From JAEUIA01 sp038330085 (lineage in GTDB: Bacteria > Planctomycetota > UBA1135 > GCA-002686595): 12,096 nt of DNA. Below the pieces are notes generated by a model. The model saw only the letters and a list, made by a program, of their open reading frames with translations, made no database searches and was not told where the DNA came from. The stretch spans positions 1 to 12,096 of the forward strand of contig JBBQNP010000139.1 in NCBI GenBank assembly GCA_038330085.1, in the 5' to 3' direction. Below are positions 7,928 through 12,096 of this stretch, piece after piece. Every line of letters starts with the position of its first letter. Within the stretch, counting starts at the first letter, position 1. A program made the translations under genes and the position numbers.

Positions 7928-8482
7928 ATGAATCCGATCCATCGCACTGCCATCGCCTTCGGGATCGCCGGGCTCGTGCTCGCCGCTGCGTGCTCGCAAC
8001 CCGAAGTCGGAACGAAAGAGATGCCGGGCGCGCGGACGGCGGCGACGCCGATCGAGAACAACAACGGAGCCCCCATCGTGAAGACCGACGCAGACTGGAA
8101 GAAGGCGCTCTCCCCCGAGCAGTTCGACGTGTTGCGCAAGAAGGGCACGGAAGCGCCCTTCAGCGGCAAGTACTGGAACACGAAAGCCGACGGCACCTAC
8201 GTGTGCGCGGGTTGCGGCGCGGAGTTGTTCACGTCCGCCGACAAGTTCGACTCGGGTTGCGGCTGGCCGTCGTACACGCGCGCGGTCGACGAAGGTCGCA
8301 TCATCGAGCACGTCGACTCGAGCCACGGCATGGAGCGCACCGAGGTCGTGTGCGCGAAGTGCGGCGGACACCTCGGCCACGTGTTCGACGACGGTCCGGC
8401 GCCGACGGGCAAACGCTACTGCATCAACTCGGCGAGCCTTGACTTCAAGAATGCGAAGAAGTCGGCTGACTCGAAGCCCTGA
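7928..8482 (+). CDS. msrB: Peptide-methionine (R)-S-oxide reductase MsrB, predicted exported or lipoprotein form
   Basis: 184 aa from the ATG at 7928. MsrB reduces the R epimer of methionine sulfoxide in proteins back to methionine. The MsrB domain spans about residues 56-173. Zinc-binding Cys pairs are C93/C96 (CAGC) and C142/C145 (CAKC). The nucleophile is C165 in RYCINSASLDF and the probable resolving Cys is C111 in SGCGWPS. HLGHVFDDGP is also typical. The N-terminus is a hydrophobic signal sequence ending in LAAAC, with Cys22 as probable lipidation site; Ala rather than Leu at -3 makes the lipobox imperfect. The enzyme therefore probably repairs exported proteins in the cell envelope, reduced by an unseen thiol donor. 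An in-frame GTG at 7907 would add 7 residues but lies in the hairpin and spoils the signal peptide, so the ATG is preferred. It follows the sigma gene by 112 nt on the same strand; co-regulation is plausible. Confidence 0.95.
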   Translation: MNPIHRTAIAFGIAGLVLAAACSQPEVGTKEMPGARTAATPIENNNGAPIVKTDADWKKALSPEQFDVLRKKGTEAPFSGKYWNTKADGTYVCAGCGAELFTSADKFDSGCGWPSYTRAVDEGRIIEHVDSSHGMERTEVVCAKCGGHLGHVFDDGPAPTGKRYCINSASLDFKNAKKSADSKP

Positions 8483-8880
8483 GACAGAGCTGCTGAGAAC
8501 GCGTCCGCCTGAACCGTGCCTCTGCCACGCGTTCGTGGGTTGACGCATGCTGACCAACTCGTGCGTCGCCCAATCAAGTCGTGACCGTGGAGCCAGAGGG
8601 CCGAGACCGCTCGCAACCACTTGACTGGGCGACGCACGATCCACAGGCAGAGCTGCGCGTCGGAATACGTTGCCGAGGAATCGCTCCGGCTTCGATCCGA
8701 ACTAAGACGCGGGCGGCCTGGTCCAGTGCGGCGGGTGCGGTTTGGAATCACCGACCGCGACGGCTTCCATCCATCGGGGTCGCGCTCAGCGCGGTGGACA
8801 GCGAGCACCGCGCAGGCGGGTGAGGCGGCCCGACGCGAACCGTTCGCACGATCCGCGTCGAGCACGCGCTCATTCGGCTC
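8483..8880. other. 398-bp gene-free stretch between convergent genes
   Basis: Lies between the ends of msrB (plus) and the 697-aa secreted-protein gene (minus). The frames open here are Arg/Pro-rich with no recognisable domain. It holds a strong inverted repeat at 8559-8639 (separate entry) and a weaker 7-bp stem, CGACGCG (8831-8837) with CGCGTCG (8854-8860), about 20 nt past the minus-strand stop. The latter could help end that transcript but lacks a T-tract. CGCGCT-C-AGCGCG at about 8785-8800 is another small inverted repeat. Confidence 0.55.
8559..8639. repeat. 21-bp near-perfect inverted repeat with 39-nt spacer
   Basis: Arms at 8559-8579 (TCGTGCGTCGCCCAATCAAGT) and 8619-8639 are reverse complements with one mismatch (T against C, a G-U-type wobble in RNA). 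As a transcript it would form a strong stem and could serve both convergent genes as a factor-independent stop or mRNA stabiliser, but there is no T-tract. It might instead be a small non-autonomous mobile repeat; no flanking target duplication is visible. Confidence 0.65.
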
Positions 8881-10974
8881 TCACGGTGTCCACGTCGCTT
8901 GCCAGCCGTTCGACAGGTTGAACGTGCTCGGAGTACAGAATGCCGCCGCGTTGCGATACCAGCATTGGTACGTACGCACGTCACCGGCGTGATCGAAGCC
9001 CTTGACGTGCACCGCAGGATCGAGACCCGAGGGGAACTGCGACGATCCGCCCACGTTCACGCGCAAACCGAATCGCGTCGTCGTGCCGCCCGCGCAGCGC
9101 AAGCCGTCACCGAACGTCGCGCCGGCTCCCGAAGCGACCTGCGTCGTGCCCTGGAAATAGAGCACTGCGCTATCGGGCATCCCCGATCCGTGCAGGACGA
9201 ACGTGTCTGCAAAGATGCTCGCCGTTCCCGTCGCGACGAGCGCAGCACCGGAACCAATCGAGTTGGCGCAGCCCAAGTTCGCGCCGAGCGGTGACAGGTT
9301 CCCGCACGGGCACGCCGTTCCGCTGCCGTCGCCTGCGCAGAACGCGAAGCTGCTGCTATTTCCGCCCGGACCTTCGACGTTCGTTCCGACCGAGGCCGGC
9401 AAACCCGACTTCCACAGCCCGATGGTGGCGTTGACCACACCGGGTGCCGCATCCGCGTCGAAGCGGAAGTTGTATGTCGTGCCCCAGTGAATCGCGTTCG
9501 CGTTCGGGTTCGTGGCTTCCGTCTCCGTCGACCACGAGACCGCGCCCCCACCGACCGTCGCGATCCAGTCCGCGCCGCTGCGGTTGACGCTGCCTTCGCC
9601 GTCGCCGTTACGGTAGTCGACGTCGTGGAACCCGACGTTCGTGACCGTGACGCCCGAGGGAACCGGCACCGAGAATGTCCCCGCGCAGCGATCGCCGTTC
9701 ATGTTGTAGAGCGCGTACTCGTAGTGAAACTGCCCGCCGCCGAGCGACGTCGTGCGGAATCCGAGGACGAAGAGCCCGTCACCCGGCACGTGCACGTCGT
9801 TCAACGTCACGAGCGGATCGACGAGTTGCCACGCGCGAATCGCCGACAGCGAGCGCTGCGTTCCGCCGGCGAACGCGAAGCTCCAGTCCGTGGGTCCGCC
9901 GCTGACCGACAGCTCGCGGTAGCTCGCGTTGTTGTCCTGGTTGCCGGCGGCCGCGTCGTCGGGCGTCACGTACTGGCACTCGCCGAAGTAGCGCTCTCCG
10001 TTGCCCGCAGTGACATCGGACGACTGGAACTCGCAACGGCGCGCGGTGGTCCCCGACCAGCCTGGGTTCGCCGGCGGGTAAGTGAACGCGCCCGTGTGCG
10101 CGTTGACTTGCCAGCGCGGACCGAGGTTGAACTGATTGCCGTTGCGGAATGCGGAGTACGGGTCGGCGCAGTTGACACCCAGGTGCGTGCCGTCGGTCGC
10201 CGCGCAGTTCGTGCAACACAGGTTGTTGCTGAGCGCGAAGAAGCCGTGCTTCAACCAGCTCATGCCGATCTGCTCGAAGCGGCCGGCACCCGCGACCGTT
10301 CGATAGCGGTAGAGCGTTCCACCGATCGCGGGATGCTGATTCGTGCTGGCAAACCAGTTCAGCCAGACCGTGCCTACGTTGCACGACGTCGTGCCGAGCG
10401 AAATCGCGTCGAGCGTGCCCGCGGCGGGCTCGTTCTCGATCTCCTGGATCTCGCCGACGATGACGTCCGGGCCCGTCGCTGTTCCGCACGAGGGCTGCGT
10501 GTCGACCGCGATCGTGAACGTTCCGGTTCCCGACAGCGCCGACGGCCAATCACCGAGCTGGATCGTGTAGTTCGATCCGTTCGTGGCATCGAACGCAACG
10601 CTCGACTGCTGGCCGCATGTGTCGTCGTTGCACGCCAGCGGTTCGCCTGTCGGGCACCCGCTGACCCCATAGATCGCCAGCTTCGAGTCGATGGTGGTTC
10701 CACCGCAGGTCGTGATGGTGAAGTGACCGGTGGCTGCAGCGGTCCACAGGAACCACACGTCGTTCGTGATTGCAGTCTGGCTCGCCGTGTCGGTGCACGT
10801 GACGTAGGCCTGGCCCTGCGATCCCGTCGTCGCGGTCGTGTTGTCGAATGCGAACGTTCCGAGGCCGCTGATCGGCGTCGGGGTTGCGCAGTCGTTCGCG
10901 CCTTGCGCAGGCAGAGCATGCGACAAGACGATGGTGGCCATCGAGGCAAGAGAGAAGCGGAGCGTTGTGTGCAT
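8881..10974 (-). CDS. Secreted protein with PPC-like N-terminal domain and shared cysteine-containing C-terminal domain
   Basis: 697 aa, function unknown. A signal peptide covers about residues 1-25 (hydrophobic stretch, then LPAQGA). Residues about 27-158 resemble PPC-type beta-sandwiches (DVWFLWTA, TTCGGTTIDSKLAIY, ACNDDTCG, YTIQLGDW). A central region (about 170-540) matches no family I can name. It is rich in Trp, Gly and Cys, with a CC-xx-C cluster near 253-257, and begins VIVGEIQEIEN. The last ~150 residues (545-697: FCAGDGSG, CPC, GCANSIG, FGDGLRCAGG, YRNAAAFCTPSTFNLSNG) closely resemble the C-terminus of the S53 protease at 3060-5249. No catalytic motif is evident. The ATG at 10974 is chosen because it starts the signal peptide and has AGGGTG 6 nt upstream; the frame opens at 11025. 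It follows the metalloprotease gene on the same strand after a 260-nt gap. Confidence 0.85.
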   Translation of the reverse strand: MHTTLRFSLASMATIVLSHALPAQGANDCATPTPISGLGTFAFDNTTATTGSQGQAYVTCTDTASQTAITNDVWFLWTAAATGHFTITTCGGTTIDSKLAIYGVSGCPTGEPLACNDDTCGQQSSVAFDATNGSNYTIQLGDWPSALSGTGTFTIAVDTQPSCGTATGPDVIVGEIQEIENEPAAGTLDAISLGTTSCNVGTVWLNWFASTNQHPAIGGTLYRYRTVAGAGRFEQIGMSWLKHGFFALSNNLCCTNCAATDGTHLGVNCADPYSAFRNGNQFNLGPRWQVNAHTGAFTYPPANPGWSGTTARRCEFQSSDVTAGNGERYFGECQYVTPDDAAAGNQDNNASYRELSVSGGPTDWSFAFAGGTQRSLSAIRAWQLVDPLVTLNDVHVPGDGLFVLGFRTTSLGGGQFHYEYALYNMNGDRCAGTFSVPVPSGVTVTNVGFHDVDYRNGDGEGSVNRSGADWIATVGGGAVSWSTETEATNPNANAIHWGTTYNFRFDADAAPGVVNATIGLWKSGLPASVGTNVEGPGGNSSSFAFCAGDGSGTACPCGNLSPLGANLGCANSIGSGAALVATGTASIFADTFVLHGSGMPDSAVLYFQGTTQVASGAGATFGDGLRCAGGTTTRFGLRVNVGGSSQFPSGLDPAVHVKGFDHAGDVRTYQCWYRNAAAFCTPSTFNLSNGWQATWTP

Positions 10975-11186
10975 GAAAAACACCCTGGATGAGGGCTGAA
11001 ATGGAGACGATGCCGGCATCTCCACGCTATCCGCTTCGCGCCGATGCCGAAGCTCAATCCGCTCTCACACTGATCGAGTTCTGTCTGTCCGGCGTTGTCG
11101 ATGCAGTCGACGACGATCACCGACGGGAAGACGACAACACGCCGCACGGCTGCACGCCGAGTGCATCCATGCACCCATGTCCGAGG

Positions 11187-11209
11187 TGCCTGCGCTCGCG
11201 TCGCAGGCA
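11187..11209 (-). terminator. Possible terminator hairpin after the metalloprotease gene
   Basis: A perfect 8-bp stem, TGCCTGCG (11187-11194) with CGCAGGCA (11202-11209) and a 7-nt loop, starts 25 nt past the minus-strand stop. No T-tract follows on the minus strand, so termination is uncertain. The rest of 10975-11234 shows only a small GTGCAT-CC-ATGCAC inverted repeat (11161-11174) and the leader of the next gene. Confidence 0.35.
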
Positions 11210-11234
11210 TTTCTGGTTCATGGGGAAACGGACG

Positions 11235-12096
11235 CTACTGCGCTGTGCCGCGCAAGCGCACGCGGAAGGGCGTCGGCGCATTCGCGGAGTCGTGCTGGAA
11301 CTCGAGCGTCGCGTCGCGCTGACCGGTCGCAGCGTGCGGATCGAACGTGACGCGGTACTGCACGTAGTCGCCGCCGAGCAACGCCGACAGACCGAGACAG
11401 CTCGAGTTCACCGCCTGACGCATGATGTTGGCGGTGTACGAATGGAAGTGGAGTTGGATGTTGCTCATGCCGCTTCCGCACGTGTGGCAGTAGCTCATGA
11501 TCGTGCCCTGCGAGCAGACCGTCGTCCCCGTGCAATTGGAGTAGCACTGGTCGAGCGGCGGACAGTAGTCGTGCGTGTGGCTCGAGCCGAAGTTGTGCCC
11601 CATCTCGTGCGCGACGACGACGAAGTCCCAGGTGAAGTTGGCCGGCTGACCGTTCCACGTGCCCCAGTTGATGTTGCCCGTGACGTTGCCACTGACACCG
11701 AAACCGAAGCTCTGGTTGCAGAGCACGTTGACGTAGGCGACGCCGCCACCGAGGTTCGCGCCCGAGATGAAGTGCGCGAGGTTCGCCGAAACGGGCCAAC
11801 TGCTCGGCGCCCACGCGGTGCGGAATTCGCTCAACAGCGCCGACGCGTTCCCGCCCGAATCCTGCGACGTCCACGGATCGGACGCGGTCGTGTACACGCC
11901 GAGGTAAGCGATCGAGATCGTGGTCTGCACGTCCTCGAAGTATTGAGCGCTGATCGCAGCCATGAGCTGCGTCACGTAGGTCGAGAGGCCGCTCGTCGAA
12001 CCGAACCTCTGGTAGAGCTGGAAGTCCGTCTCGATCGCGACGCGGCAGTCGGACGTGTTGAGCTCGCCGATACCAGGCAGCCCGCTCGTCGTCGGC
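11235..12096 (-). CDS. Metzincin metalloprotease, M12/reprolysin-like (5'-truncated by window edge)
   Basis: 286 C-terminal codons are in the window; the frame is open to the right edge, so the start, signal peptide and pro-region lie outside. The visible part opens with IETDFQLYQRFGS (about residues 21-33), typical of the start of a reprolysin-like domain. The zinc motif HEMGHNFGSSH (163-173) has all three His ligands and the catalytic Glu164. The Met-turn GTIMSYC has Met200. Several Cys nearby (178, 184, 188, 194, 202, 205) suggest disulfides, fitting an exported enzyme. The catalytic domain ends near residue 236 (NSSCLGL). The last ~45 residues (GGDYVQYRVTFDP, then FRVRLRGTAQ) read like the final strands of an ASH/choice-of-anchor beta-domain without its first half. 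Presumably degrades extracellular protein. It precedes the 697-aa secreted-protein gene on the same strand. Confidence 0.9.
   Translation of the reverse strand, partial: PTTSGLPGIGELNTSDCRVAIETDFQLYQRFGSTSGLSTYVTQLMAAISAQYFEDVQTTISIAYLGVYTTASDPWTSQDSGGNASALLSEFRTAWAPSSWPVSANLAHFISGANLGGGVAYVNVLCNQSFGFGVSGNVTGNINWGTWNGQPANFTWDFVVVAHEMGHNFGSSHTHDYCPPLDQCYSNCTGTTVCSQGTIMSYCHTCGSGMSNIQLHFHSYTANIMRQAVNSSCLGLSALLGGDYVQYRVTFDPHAATGQRDATLEFQHDSANAPTPFRVRLRGTAQ

Noticed and set aside
7853..8644. 263-codon minus-strand frame
   Set aside because: Antisense to msrB, whose zinc and catalytic cysteines are all intact.
8551..8645. Integron attC site
   Set aside because: The inverted repeat lacks RYYYAAC/GTTRRRY boxes and no integrase or cassette-like gene array is present.
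9487..10992. 501-codon plus-strand open frame
   Set aside because: Antisense shadow of the 697-aa secreted-protein gene; no signal, domain or sensible composition.
1..12096. CRISPR array, tRNA, rRNA, insertion sequence
   Set aside because: No regularly spaced repeats, cloverleaf-like sequence, rRNA motif or transposase reading frame was seen on either strand.

Overview
High-GC bacterial DNA with protein-coding genes on both strands. No rRNA, tRNA, CRISPR array or complete mobile element is visible. The best clue to the organism is the style of the exported proteins. Two of them share a cysteine-containing C-terminal domain ending in a YRNxxxFCTPSTFNL-type motif, one has a PPC-like N-terminal domain, and there is an ECF sigma factor fused to a membrane anchor and extracytoplasmic beta-domains. 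From family knowledge this suggests Planctomycetota, possibly the Saltatorellus-like (Poly30/Pla163) lineages. That is inference, not proof.

Left part (1-2330, minus strand): a two-gene operon. A type II NADH dehydrogenase-like flavoprotein with an extra N-terminal membrane domain is followed 2 nt later by a multi-pass membrane protein that runs off the left edge. The extra domain resembles the repeat unit of the neighbouring membrane protein, so the two probably form one membrane redox unit.

2331-3059 is a 729-bp gene-free stretch. Its right half holds a cluster of perfect short hairpins and short direct repeats of REP/BIME type.

Middle (3060-8482): a secreted sedolisin (S53) protease on the minus strand is divergently arranged, across about 316 bp, with a plus-strand 749-aa fusion of an ECF sigma factor, a transmembrane helix and carboxypeptidase-regulatory-like domains. 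Downstream of the sigma gene lies a predicted exported or lipoprotein methionine-R-sulfoxide reductase B (MsrB) with a hairpin just before its start codon. The layout suggests envelope-linked regulation of an exported protease and an oxidized-protein repair enzyme, but no promoter motif proves this.

Right part (8483-12096): after a 398-bp gene-free stretch with a 21-bp near-perfect inverted repeat come two minus-strand secreted-protein genes. One encodes a 697-aa protein with a PPC-like N-terminus and the same C-terminal domain as the S53 protease. The other encodes a metzincin metalloprotease (HExxHxxGxxH), cut at its N-terminus by the window edge and ending in what looks like a partial ASH/choice-of-anchor beta-domain.

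The most unusual items are the membrane-spanning sigma factor next to a secreted protease, the NADH dehydrogenase fused to a membrane unit shared with its neighbour, and the C-terminal domain shared by two unrelated exported proteins.
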